Shown piece by piece: positions 42,812-51,849 of a DNA stretch of 64,000 nucleotides. Each line of letters begins with the position of its first letter. Positions within the stretch are counted from its first letter, which is position 1. The notes under the pieces are model-generated. The model was not told the DNA's origin. It saw only the letters and a program-made list of their open reading frames with translations, and did not search any database. Location of the stretch: assembly GCA_944323695.1 (NCBI GenBank), contig CALUTI010000007.1, positions 53,605 to 117,604 on the forward strand, written 5' to 3'. This DNA comes from Candidatus Gastranaerophilales bacterium (GTDB lineage: Bacteria; Cyanobacteriota; Vampirovibrionia; Gastranaerophilales; Gastranaerophilaceae). A program made the translations under genes and the position numbers.

Positions 42812-42849
42812 GAAGACACTCAGATTCGTTCATCTATGTGAGTGTCTTC
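42812..42849 (-). ncRNA. 11-bp stem-loop in the reverse transcriptase leader
   Basis: GAAGACACTCA and TGAGTGTCTTC form a perfect 11-bp stem with a 16-nt loop, 21 nt before the RT start codon in the minus-strand transcript. There is no T-run, so it is not a simple terminator. Several DRT systems use a structured RNA encoded next to the RT. The RNA boundaries cannot be set from sequence alone. Confidence 0.45.
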
Positions 42850-42987
42850 ACAAACTTAAGCCCTAAAAGAGCTAATTTCTTTGACTATTCAATTTGGTTT
42901 ACCTTCTTTTAAACCTCATATCCCTGTCAGCAACGAGTTTATACACTATGTTATAATGATAAATATAACCTTAGGAGGAATATTCTT

Positions 42988-43140
42988 ATGATGTTAATGC
43001 AAACTCTAATTCAGAACCTGCTGGTACATCACCAGTCAATCCTTAACCTTCTTGTAAAGATAATGCTCTGCATTATACTTTACATAGTTTATTTACTCCC
43101 CACTTGCCTAATTAGTAATACTAACCAACAAATGGCATGA
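42988..43140 (+). CDS. 50-residue hydrophobic peptide, toxin-like small ORF
   Basis: A perfect AGGAGG stands 9 nt before the ATG at 42988, and a TATAAT at 42952-42957 precedes it. The peptide starts MMLMQTLIQNLLVHHQSILN and has one membrane helix at about 19-37. It lies in the 390-bp gap between the RT and hsdS, on the opposite strand to both. Small membrane peptides with strong ribosome binding sites are typical of type I toxins and of abortive-infection effectors. No family recognised. Confidence 0.55.
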   Translation: MMLMQTLIQNLLVHHQSILNLLVKIMLCIILYIVYLLPTCLISNTNQQMA

Positions 43141-43180
43141 TAATAATACTACAAACTTAGTGAATTTAGAAAGAATTTAA

Positions 43181-45385
43181 CTATTTTTTAATATTTGAAT
43201 CTGGAGTTAACCCTTTTCTTCTCATAAAGAGTATTCTATCCAACAAATCACTATCGTAAAATCTTTCTTTACTTTTACTCCACATTTTGAAATCAGCTAT
43301 CAGTTCAGAATTTGAACAAGTTAAATTGTTATTCAAACGATTTTTCCAAACAGCATATAACGTTGCTATAGACTCACAAAAATCTGAATTTTTTCCCTTA
43401 AAAAGATCCATTAATTTGTCTATTTTTGATAGACTTCCTGCAAACACATCATTGTACAATGTTTTGATTTCATGACAATTTTCTAAAGGAAGATATTTGG
43501 TAATTTCAACAGAACCGTTCGTTACTTTCTGAACATCAAACCATTTTTTTATTTTTAAAATATCTTCAACCTCATATCTTGATTTTGCATCATATGGTCC
43601 TGCTGCTTCTTTTTTATATTTCCCATTTAGAGTGATACCTAGATGAGTTTCACAAAGATATAGAATTTTTTCTAATTTCACAGCTCCAAAATACTTTTCT
43701 TCATACAATTCATTAATAATCTTTGCGCTCAAGACAGCTCTTTTAAAATTTAAGTCAATAATTTTATTTGGACTTTCTTTTTGAGTAAAATAGTTTTGCA
43801 TTATAGATTGAAATAACTCAGAAGATGATTTCCGTGCTATATTATTTTCAATTTCTAATTCTTCGCATAATTGCATTAATTTATCAACCTTAGCGACAAT
43901 TCGCTTTTGTTCTGCTAGTGGGGGGATTGGAACATAAATTTCTCTAATTGTATCCATTGATAAACTAGGTTGTGCTGTTGCTTTTAAGAATTTAAAAATT
44001 TCTTGTTTCCCAGTTTTTGACAACAAGTAATACATTATGTATTTATTATCAATATTTTCATAGTTATTGTATATTTCTATCTTTGCAACATTAGGTGCTA
44101 AGTGAAATCTTTTATTTATATTAAATAGTGCAACATCCCCAATTCCAGCTCCAATAAATGTCATTAATAAACATTCCTTATTTAAAGAACTTCTTTCAAG
44201 AAAAATAGATGTATCATAATTTATATATTTTAAATTTGTTAAATCTAATTTTGCTGCTTTTACATTCTGTGCACGAATAACTGGAACTTCTCCTTGGTCT
44301 GCAAGTTTCATGTATTTTGTATATTCAAATCCAGCCAATTTTGTTACAAAAGCTATATTTCTGATTTTTGTCCACTGCCAATTATATGGAATCGAATATG
44401 GTATTTGTTCAGTTATATTTTTTGACAAATTCCCTATTTTTTCATAATGATTTCCGTTGTTATCTTTTATAATTTGATAATCTTTTTTATCTTTTTTTAA
44501 CTTTTTATTTTTTATTAAATTGTCTTTTTCTTGATATATGCGTTTTAGAAGTTCGGATGCAGGTTCGTCTTGAGGATTTTGTTCGACAAGTTTTCCTTGT
44601 ACTGCGTATTGCAAAATTGATTGGCGGATTTGTTTGGGTAATTTTTGATTCATTTCTGATAAAATTTCTTCATTCTTGCCATATTCAGCAACCATAGGCA
44701 AAATCTCTTCCAACTTCTCTACAATCCTCTTTTGCTCAGCTAGTGGGGGAAGAGGGATTAGAAAATTTTTAATTGTTTCTATTGAAATATTATCGTTTGT
44801 AGAGTTTTTACTTTCTGTAATTACTTGTTGAGTTAGAGGTGATAGTATTGAATAATTTATATAATCTTCTATAACACTCAATATTTTAATAGTTCCTACT
44901 CTTTGATTGGTTACCATTGGTTCTGCAAGCTTTTTTATAAATAAACTTTTGCCAACAGTTCCACCAGTCATGCATAAAATTATATTTTTTTCTTCCAATA
45001 AATAGTCCTCTAATTTACTATTATAGTCATATCTCACGATATTATTATTTACAAAACCTAATTCATTAAAATCTGAAATTCTGACTACTCTTATACCTGT
45101 ATTTTTATATTCTGAGCTTTTAAAAGCATACCCCCCGTTAACCAGTGAAATATTACCAAGTCTTACCCATTGCCAACCTTGCGGAAGGTCGTATGGGATT
45201 TCGTCTTGGGTGATTGGTGGAAGGGGTTTTTCTTTTTTGATTTTGCCGTCTTTTATTAGTTGTTCTTTTTCAGCTTTTATGCGTTTTAGAAGTTCGGATG
45301 CAGGTTCATCATTTTGATCTTGAAGCACCAATTTCCCTTGCATTGCATATTGTAATATTGATTTTTTTAGAGTATCAGCTTTCAT
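43181..45385 (-). CDS. hsdS: Type I restriction specificity subunit HsdS with extra C-terminal domain
   Basis: 734 residues. Two target-recognition halves, each preceded by the repeat PASELLKRI and followed by PLAEQKRIVEKLEEI / PLAEQKRIVAKVDKL coiled-coil spacers. Each half recognises part of a bipartite site. From about residue 540 an extra domain of about 195 residues is fused (VLSAKIINELYEEKYFG, VKLEKILYLCE, AAGPYD), resembling the DUF4065/SocA-like antitoxin domain. That fusion makes the protein about 1.7 times normal length. Last gene of the hsd operon. Confidence 0.9.
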   Translation of the reverse strand: MKADTLKKSILQYAMQGKLVLQDQNDEPASELLKRIKAEKEQLIKDGKIKKEKPLPPITQDEIPYDLPQGWQWVRLGNISLVNGGYAFKSSEYKNTGIRVVRISDFNELGFVNNNIVRYDYNSKLEDYLLEEKNIILCMTGGTVGKSLFIKKLAEPMVTNQRVGTIKILSVIEDYINYSILSPLTQQVITESKNSTNDNISIETIKNFLIPLPPLAEQKRIVEKLEEILPMVAEYGKNEEILSEMNQKLPKQIRQSILQYAVQGKLVEQNPQDEPASELLKRIYQEKDNLIKNKKLKKDKKDYQIIKDNNGNHYEKIGNLSKNITEQIPYSIPYNWQWTKIRNIAFVTKLAGFEYTKYMKLADQGEVPVIRAQNVKAAKLDLTNLKYINYDTSIFLERSSLNKECLLMTFIGAGIGDVALFNINKRFHLAPNVAKIEIYNNYENIDNKYIMYYLLSKTGKQEIFKFLKATAQPSLSMDTIREIYVPIPPLAEQKRIVAKVDKLMQLCEELEIENNIARKSSSELFQSIMQNYFTQKESPNKIIDLNFKRAVLSAKIINELYEEKYFGAVKLEKILYLCETHLGITLNGKYKKEAAGPYDAKSRYEVEDILKIKKWFDVQKVTNGSVEITKYLPLENCHEIKTLYNDVFAGSLSKIDKLMDLFKGKNSDFCESIATLYAVWKNRLNNNLTCSNSELIADFKMWSKSKERFYDSDLLDRILFMRRKGLTPDSNIKK

Positions 45386-46270
45386 TTATTTCCTTGTAGT
45401 TCCTTTATTTTTTAGATATTTACAGTTGTTTGGTATTTTTAAGAACTCGCATAATGATTTATAAAAATGTTTTATTTTCCTCCACAAATAACACACTATA
45501 CAACTTAAATGTCTTTGATCATCAATCCAACATCTTTCTAAATTTTGTTGGTATCCCCTTATTTCTTTGTATTTATATGATTTAAGTAAAATTTTTAATT
45601 CATCATTTTTTTCCAATTTTAAACTTTTGAAAAATTTTTCTATATTCTCTATACAACCAAAATTTAAATATTTAGATTGAAGTACATTTAAATTTTTAAG
45701 TATAAAATATAATCTTAATAATAATTCATTAGTGACTTTTTCTAAATTTTCAAAAGTTGAAAGGTATGTTTTAGCATCAAATACATAACTTTCTTTGTAT
45801 AGAATTTTCGAGTGTATATCATTTTTAATAAATTCATTGTATGTGTTAATTACTTGTTTAAATAATTGATATAATGTATTTGTTTTGTTCAATAAATCAG
45901 ATAGATAGCAGTTAAAACGGTCAAGAACAATGTATTCTTTATAATCAAGATCAAACTCATTTTTTGGAATATAAACACTTGAAATGTAAGATTGTATATT
46001 TTTCTTTTTTAAATTTTTTCTTATGGGATCAATAATTTTTCTTTTATAAATTAAGATATCATTAAAAGCAAAAGAAGCAATGTAATTGACAAGAGCTACT
46101 TTTTGTACTAGTTCTTTTTTTGAATCTTCTGTTTTTATTTTTTTACTGGCTAAATATGTAATTAAACCACCAAGTAAGACTGAAAGAATCGTTTTATAAA
46201 AATCAAACCAATCTACCGAATTTGTTTTTTGCCCAATATTCACAACAACATCAGATATATTAATCGGCAT
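45386..46270 (-). CDS. Single-span membrane protein within the hsd operon (II)
   Basis: 294 residues from the ATG at 46270 (GGAGG 5 nt upstream); the frame extends to 46282. One membrane helix at about 24-42 (TILSVLLGGLITYLASKKI), then about 240 cytosolic, mostly helical residues rich in Lys, Asn and Leu. It overlaps the hsdM end by 11 bases and abuts hsdS. It is not a restriction subunit. A paralogous layout, N-terminal anchor plus helical domain, is seen in the gene at 47724. Function unknown. Confidence 0.75.
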   Translation of the reverse strand: MPINISDVVVNIGQKTNSVDWFDFYKTILSVLLGGLITYLASKKIKTEDSKKELVQKVALVNYIASFAFNDILIYKRKIIDPIRKNLKKKNIQSYISSVYIPKNEFDLDYKEYIVLDRFNCYLSDLLNKTNTLYQLFKQVINTYNEFIKNDIHSKILYKESYVFDAKTYLSTFENLEKVTNELLLRLYFILKNLNVLQSKYLNFGCIENIEKFFKSLKLEKNDELKILLKSYKYKEIRGYQQNLERCWIDDQRHLSCIVCYLWRKIKHFYKSLCEFLKIPNNCKYLKNKGTTRK

Positions 46271-47723
46271 TGACGCCTCCAATCATAGCTTTGATTTGGT
46301 TCAATATACCATCAATATTTTTATCTAATTCAGCTCGTTTTTCTTGGTATTTTTGCAAAAGTTCCATAGGTGCCAGAATTTCTTCTTCTTCATAAGGATA
46401 GCCACACAAATCAAGGTTGTAATTTCTTTCTTGGATTTCTTGAATTGAATATTTTTTAGCTTTGTCAAAGCCGTCAATAGTGATTTCTTTTCTGTTATTC
46501 CACCATTCTACAACTTCTTTGAAATGCTCTTTTTTCATTGGTTTTGTTTTAGAAAAGTTCTTATACCCATCTGGCATATCAAGTCTATAAAACCAAGTTT
46601 CTTTAGTTGGCTCGCCTTTTGTGAAGAATAAAAGGTTTGTGTTAATTGATGTATATGGGGCAAAAACACTCTTTGGGAGTCTTATAATTGTATGCAAATT
46701 GCATTCTTGCATAAGTTTTTCTTTTATTCTTGTTTTTACACCTTCACCAAATAATGCTCCATCAGGAAGAACTATTCCAACTCTGCCTTGAGGTTTTAGT
46801 TTTGCAATAATGTAGAGCAAGAACAAATCTGCGGTTTCTTTTGTTCTATAAGCTGCTGGAAAATTTGTTTCAATTCCGTCTTCTTCTGTTCCGCCAAAAG
46901 GTGGGTTTGTAACAATACAATCTACTCTATCTGCAGGTGAAATATTATTAATCGGCTTAGATAGGGTATTATCTCTTTTGATATTTATTGGAGTATCGAT
47001 TCCATGCAAAATCATATTTGTTGTACATAACTGATGCGGGAGCGGTTTCTTTTCTATCCCAAATATAGAGTTATTCAGGATTTCACCTTCTTTTGTTGTA
47101 TCTGTTTGTTTTTTCAAATGCTCTATTGCACAAGCAAGAAAACCTCCTGTACCGCAAGCAGGGTCTAGTATAGTTTCGCCAAGTTTTGGGTCGACCATAT
47201 CAACAATAAATTGAGTTACGGCTCTTGGGGTATAATATTCACCTGCATTACCTGCTGATTGAAGACTTTGCAAAAGTTGTTCATAAATATCATTAAAAAG
47301 GTGTCTATCTTCACTTGAATTAAAGTCAATTTCATTGATTTTGTTGATAACTTGTCTTAGCAGTGTGCCTGATTTCATATAGTTATAAGTATCTTGAAAA
47401 ATGTTACTTATAATCAAAGCTTGTTTATTTGTATCGTTATCAAGGTTTTGCAGGTACGGGAACAAGTCATTATTAATAAAATCGATTAAATCATCGCCAG
47501 TTAAGCCTTCATCATCTTGAGCCCAATTTTGCCAACGATATTTTTCATCAAGTGGAGATTTATAATCATCTTTCATGATCTCTGCTTCATCTTCTTTATC
47601 TGCAAAGATTTTTAAAAACAACATCCAAACAATTTGCGACAGTCTTTGTGCGTCACCGTCAACGCCTGTATCTTTTCGCATTATGTCTTGTATTGATTTT
47701 ATTACACTTGATATATTTGGCAT
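46260..47723 (-). CDS. hsdM: Type I DNA methyltransferase subunit HsdM
   Basis: 487 residues. N-terminal HsdM domain (RLSQIVWMLFLKIFADKED), then an N6-adenine methyltransferase: SAM motif I DPACGTGGFLACA at about 187 and catalytic NPPFGG at about 271. Methylates adenines in the site recognised by HsdS and provides the core for restriction with HsdR. Directly follows the membrane-protein gene at 47724 with no gap. Confidence 0.96.
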   Translation of the reverse strand: MPNISSVIKSIQDIMRKDTGVDGDAQRLSQIVWMLFLKIFADKEDEAEIMKDDYKSPLDEKYRWQNWAQDDEGLTGDDLIDFINNDLFPYLQNLDNDTNKQALIISNIFQDTYNYMKSGTLLRQVINKINEIDFNSSEDRHLFNDIYEQLLQSLQSAGNAGEYYTPRAVTQFIVDMVDPKLGETILDPACGTGGFLACAIEHLKKQTDTTKEGEILNNSIFGIEKKPLPHQLCTTNMILHGIDTPINIKRDNTLSKPINNISPADRVDCIVTNPPFGGTEEDGIETNFPAAYRTKETADLFLLYIIAKLKPQGRVGIVLPDGALFGEGVKTRIKEKLMQECNLHTIIRLPKSVFAPYTSINTNLLFFTKGEPTKETWFYRLDMPDGYKNFSKTKPMKKEHFKEVVEWWNNRKEITIDGFDKAKKYSIQEIQERNYNLDLCGYPYEEEEILAPMELLQKYQEKRAELDKNIDGILNQIKAMIGGVNAD

Positions 47724-48266
47724 TTATTTTACTTCCTTTAAGATTCTTTTTATACCTTCAATAGACTTTTTACTTATATCTTTATATTTTAATATTTCAT
47801 TAACGTGATCTTTAAAATCTGAGTTTGTATTTAATTTAGGGAAATCAATCAAAAATTCTTCAATTAAATGCCAATATGTATTTATTTGGTCTATTAAATT
47901 ATCAAATTTTTCTAATTGTTCAGATTTTAAAAGAATTCTTATTTTATGTTTTTCTATATTTAATTCTTTTTGAGCTTGCAAAACTTCTTTTAAAGTATCT
48001 TCAATCATTATTTTAAAAATGGCAATTGTGTCAGGATAGACTTTTTTTGTTTCTTCATAATTTATTGAAGTAAATTTTTTACTAGACATTAAAGTGTTAA
48101 GTAATTCTACAATTACTATCAATTTAGAAATAAAATTTAATTTGTGTTGGTATATGATACTATCTTTCCAAGTATTCAATGCAGTTCTAGCGAATACAGC
48201 CATGGCAATTGTTGCAAGTGCCATTACTAAAGTTGATATTGCGGTAACCCAATTTGCAATTTCCAT
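47724..48266 (-). CDS. Single-span membrane protein within the hsd operon (I)
   Basis: 180 residues from the ATG at 48266, which shares one base with the hsdR stop (TGATG). Membrane helix at residues about 5-26 (VTAISTLVMALATIAMAVF), then a helical cytosolic part with heptad-like Lys/Glu/Leu. Placed between hsdR and hsdM with no spacing, so it is translationally coupled to both. No family recognised; a second such gene sits between hsdM and hsdS. Confidence 0.75.
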   Translation of the reverse strand: MEIANWVTAISTLVMALATIAMAVFARTALNTWKDSIIYQHKLNFISKLIVIVELLNTLMSSKKFTSINYEETKKVYPDTIAIFKIMIEDTLKEVLQAQKELNIEKHKIRILLKSEQLEKFDNLIDQINTYWHLIEEFLIDFPKLNTNSDFKDHVNEILKYKDISKKSIEGIKRILKEVK

Positions 48267-50662
48267 CAAGCAACCTCGTTATCATTAAAAAGTTCTTTTT
48301 CAAGCTCTTTTATTGCTTCTTCATACTTAGTTTTGCCGCCAAATTCTTTGATGATCTCCACCGGTGTGCCGATTTCATCAAAAGGTTGGAAATACAAGAT
48401 TTCTCTATTCTCAATCTCTTCAATACCTTCATCTGCAAATTTGTCAATCAAGGCATTCAGAACTTTTCTTGCTTTTTCTGAATATTTGCCAAAGTAATTT
48501 CTTTTCTTAACTTTTTCTGCTCTTTCTTTTCTTGATAATGGCGGAGCATCAAAAGTTACATGGCAAATCAAATCAAAAACACTCAAGTCTTTGCCTGTTT
48601 TTTGTTTAACTTCTTCTCTTAATTCATCAAGCATTACACCTTGTTCTAGTAGTTCTTCAATAATTGCAGATTTTTTATCAGCTTCTGACCATTTTTTTAT
48701 GAAATCATCCATTGTCGCAAATTGTGCTTTTAGATTCTTTTTGGTATAATCCACAAGACTTTCAGTTATTAATTTACCGTCTTTGCCATAATACTGAACT
48801 CTTTCACCTACTTGTACAACTTCAATTCCATTTACATAGAATTTTTTAGTAGGGTTTTCAACATCAGTAATATCAATATTTGGTGGAATTTCTACAACGG
48901 TTTCTCCTTCAGGAAGTTCATCAAGCAAAGTTTCAACTTCTTCTTTTGTCTGCTCATCTTTTGGCATTTCTTCAGTTTCTTTTACATCTTTTATCTGAAC
49001 GGGTTCGCCGTCAAAATCTTTATCTTCAAAAAGTCTTGTAACCCCTCTAAAATCAAGAATAGTAAAATACCATTTGCCATAATCAGGTCTTAAACGGGTT
49101 CCACGACCGATAATTTGTTTAAATTCTGTCATTGAATTGATATTGCTATCTATTGCTATAAGTTTGCAGGTCTTAGCGTCAACTCCTGTTGTCATTAGTT
49201 TTGAAGTTGTTGCAATTACAGGATATGTTATTTCAGGATCAATAAAGTTATCAAGTTCTTTTTTACCTTCATCATTATCGCCTGTAATTTGCATTACATA
49301 CTTTGAGTTCTCTGCTATCATATCAGGATTTTCATTCACTAAGGCTTGACGCATTCTTGCTGCGTGGTCAATATCAGTACAGAAAACAATTGTTTTATCA
49401 TATCTGTTATTATTCTTTAGATATTGAGTTATTCTTTTTGCGACAAGTTCTGTTCGTTCATCAACAACAATTTTTTTATCAAAATCTTTTACATTAAATT
49501 CCTCATCAGGAACTTCATTACCATATTTATCAATTGTGCCTTGTGGTAGTTTTAGACCATCCATATCAATATTAATTATCGGCCTAATAACTTTGTATGG
49601 AGCAAGAAAACCATCTTCAATACCTTGTTTTAGAGAGTATGTATAAACAGGCTCGCCAAAATATTCGATATTGGAAACATCTTTTGTCTCTTTAGGTGTT
49701 GCAGTTAGACCTAAATGAGTAGCTGATGAAAAATAATCTAATACCTCTCGCCAAGCTGAATCATCTTTTGCACTTCCCCTATGGCATTCATCAATTACAA
49801 TTAAATCAAAGAAATCTTTTGAAAATTCTTTGTAAGCATCTTTGTCTTCATCGTTCCCAGTAATACCTTGATACAAGGCTAAATATATTTCATAAGATTT
49901 ATCAATATGACGTTTTGTAATCTTTGTCATTTTATCACCAAAAGGTGCAAAATCCTGACTTTTGGTCTGGTCAACTAAAATATTTCTATCAGCTAAGAAT
50001 AAAATACGTTTTTTCTTCTTTGCTTTCCATAATCTCCAAATAATTTGAAATGCAGTATAAGTCTTACCTGTACCTGTTGCCATAACTAAAAGAACTCTGT
50101 CTTGTCCTTTTGCTATAGCTTCTACAGCTCTATTGATTGCAATTCTTTGATAATATCTAGGCTCCTTATTGCTTGAAACATCTTTATGATAGTTTTGGGT
50201 GTAAACTTTTTCTGTTTCTGTATCTTCGATTCGTTTGAATTTCTTGAATTTTTTCCATAATTCTTGCGGAGTTGGGAATTTATCCAATGGTAATTCTATT
50301 TCTTTTTTGCCTAAATCAACAGTTCTATCGTGGAATAAAAAAGCATCTCCGTTTGAAGAGAATACAAAAGGAATATCTAAAGTTTCTGCATATTCTATTG
50401 CTTGCTGAATGCCTGCTCCTACACTATGCTTATTGTCCTTTGCTTCAATAACTGCAAGAGGAATATTGTTTTTATAATATAGGATATAATCAGCTCTTTT
50501 ACCTTTGCCACGTGAAACAAGCTTACCTCTAACAATAACTTTCCCTGCAGTAAAAGAAACTTCTTCTCTAATTTGCGAGTCTTTATCCCAACCTGATTTT
50601 ATTATTGCAGGTGTTATAAATTTTGTACAAATATCACGTTCTGATAACTCTTTTTTATTCAT
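48266..50662 (-). CDS. hsdR: Type I restriction subunit HsdR
   Basis: 798 residues. N-terminal nuclease region with D...ExK (ADYILYYKNN, AVIEAKDN at about 75), then SF2 motor: Walker A MATGTGKTYTA at about 195, DECHRGS at about 293, LGLTATP at about 319, FCTDIDHAARM, IGRGTRLRPDYG at about 520. The C-terminal helical part binds the methylase core. Translocates and cuts unmodified DNA. GAGG precedes the ATG; first gene of the five-gene operon. Confidence 0.95.
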   Translation of the reverse strand: MNKKELSERDICTKFITPAIIKSGWDKDSQIREEVSFTAGKVIVRGKLVSRGKGKRADYILYYKNNIPLAVIEAKDNKHSVGAGIQQAIEYAETLDIPFVFSSNGDAFLFHDRTVDLGKKEIELPLDKFPTPQELWKKFKKFKRIEDTETEKVYTQNYHKDVSSNKEPRYYQRIAINRAVEAIAKGQDRVLLVMATGTGKTYTAFQIIWRLWKAKKKKRILFLADRNILVDQTKSQDFAPFGDKMTKITKRHIDKSYEIYLALYQGITGNDEDKDAYKEFSKDFFDLIVIDECHRGSAKDDSAWREVLDYFSSATHLGLTATPKETKDVSNIEYFGEPVYTYSLKQGIEDGFLAPYKVIRPIINIDMDGLKLPQGTIDKYGNEVPDEEFNVKDFDKKIVVDERTELVAKRITQYLKNNNRYDKTIVFCTDIDHAARMRQALVNENPDMIAENSKYVMQITGDNDEGKKELDNFIDPEITYPVIATTSKLMTTGVDAKTCKLIAIDSNINSMTEFKQIIGRGTRLRPDYGKWYFTILDFRGVTRLFEDKDFDGEPVQIKDVKETEEMPKDEQTKEEVETLLDELPEGETVVEIPPNIDITDVENPTKKFYVNGIEVVQVGERVQYYGKDGKLITESLVDYTKKNLKAQFATMDDFIKKWSEADKKSAIIEELLEQGVMLDELREEVKQKTGKDLSVFDLICHVTFDAPPLSRKERAEKVKKRNYFGKYSEKARKVLNALIDKFADEGIEEIENREILYFQPFDEIGTPVEIIKEFGGKTKYEEAIKELEKELFNDNEVA

Positions 50663-50782
50663 TAAGACCTCGCAGCTTATGTGATAATTGTATCATAAAT
50701 ATACATAAACAGTGAAAAAGAAAATGTTACATAATACTAAATTTGTAAGAACAAAAATGAATAAGTATTTATTACCATCATT

Positions 50783-51322
50783 CTATAAATAAAAATTCAT
50801 ATAGCTTTCGTCAATTGTGTCTTGTTCGATGCCGATGTAGCGGAGTGTTACTGATGGCGAGGAGTGGTTAAAGATTTTTTGCAAGAGTACTATATCATTA
50901 TATTTTTTATAATGATGATACCCAAAAGTCTTCCTCAAAGTATGTGTTCCGATTCTCTCCTTCACCCCGACGGCTTGTGCTGCCTTATTCAAAATTCTAT
51001 ACGCCTGTGCTCTATCCAGTCTGCAATGTTTTTGTGTATAAAATAATGGCTGCTCGGGCGGTTTATCTTTTACAAATTCTCCTATCTCAGCTTTTAAAAA
51101 CCTATTGAGTGGGAATTTTTTATACTTATTTGTCTTTTTCTCTCTAATTTCAATATAATCTCTGTCTTTTACATCCCCAACATCAAGAGAAAGAATATCC
51201 GATATCCTGAGTCCTGTATTTATTCCAAAGCTGAAAAGCAGTGCATTTCTTGGCCTTTTTGCAAGATATTTTTTAATCTTTTGGATATCTTCTATCTTTT
51301 TTATAGGTTGTACTATGTTCAT
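50783..51322 (-). CDS. Tyrosine recombinase, catalytic domain only
   Basis: 179 residues. Active-site residues: Arg in NTGLRISDIL at about 39, Lys in the EKKTNKYKKF strand, HTLR in GTHTLRKTFGYHH at about 126-134, H/W-position His in FNHSSPSVTLRYIGI at about 151, Tyr in that block. The N-terminal core-binding and arm-binding domains are missing. It is the only site-specific recombinase in the island and lies near its right end. Whether it alone moves the island is uncertain. Confidence 0.85.
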   Translation of the reverse strand: MNIVQPIKKIEDIQKIKKYLAKRPRNALLFSFGINTGLRISDILSLDVGDVKDRDYIEIREKKTNKYKKFPLNRFLKAEIGEFVKDKPPEQPLFYTQKHCRLDRAQAYRILNKAAQAVGVKERIGTHTLRKTFGYHHYKKYNDIVLLQKIFNHSSPSVTLRYIGIEQDTIDESYMNFYL

Positions 51323-51465
51323 TTGAAATCTGCTTAATCCCAGACAATGATTGCTTCTTTAGTCAAAAAAGTAAAGTCAAATGACACAAAATTTAAACAC
51401 TATTTAAACAATGTTTAAACGGCATTCAAGCGGGGTTTAGAAAATTTGGCTCCCGAATTCAAAAA

Positions 51466-51494
51466 ATACAACACAACTTCATTTTGTTGTATTA
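51466..51494. promoter_or_regulatory. Inverted repeat between recombinase and hipBA
   Basis: AATACAACA...TGTTGTATT with a 9-nt centre. It could be an operator or a terminator-like hairpin in the 250-bp divergent gap (51323-51570), which holds no gene. Confidence 0.45.
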
Positions 51495-51512
51495 TTTACT
51501 TTATTAAAATAC

Positions 51513-51570
51513 TAGATAATATATTATCTAAATATTGACTTTTTAACAATAATAGTATAATATATTATCT
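51513..51570 (+). promoter_or_regulatory. hipBA promoter with two operators
   Basis: Perfect 18-bp palindrome TAGATAATATATTATCTA at 51513-51530. A second site sharing 15 bases (ATAATATATTATCTA) at 51557-51571 covers the -10. TTGACT at 51535 and TATAAT at 51556 form the promoter (15-bp spacer). The predicted start is at about 51568, so the mRNA would be nearly leaderless. HipB is the probable repressor. Confidence 0.7.
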
Positions 51571-51849
51571 ATGAATAACTTTTTATTTAATCCTAAAACT
51601 CCCAATGAAATCGCAAAAGAATTGGTTGAGAAAATTAAGCAGCACAGGAAAAAGCTTAAAATTTCTCAAACTCAACTAGCTGCAAAATCAGGTGTTAGCC
51701 TTGGTTCTATCAAAAGGTTTGAATCAAAGTATGAAATTTCTTTGACTTCGTTTATAAAAATTCTAATTGCTCTTAATTTAGAGCATGATTTTGAAAATTT
51801 ATTTTTGCAAAAAAGCTACAACTCAATTGATGAGGTTATAAATGGATAA
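51571..51849 (+). CDS. hipB: HipB-like antitoxin
   Basis: 92 residues, XRE HTH (KLKISQTQLAAKSGVSLGSI, then KRFESKYEISLTSF) with a C-terminal helix. Binds HipA and the operators upstream. Overlaps hipA by 8 bases. Confidence 0.85.
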   Translation: MNNFLFNPKTPNEIAKELVEKIKQHRKKLKISQTQLAAKSGVSLGSIKRFESKYEISLTSFIKILIALNLEHDFENLFLQKSYNSIDEVING

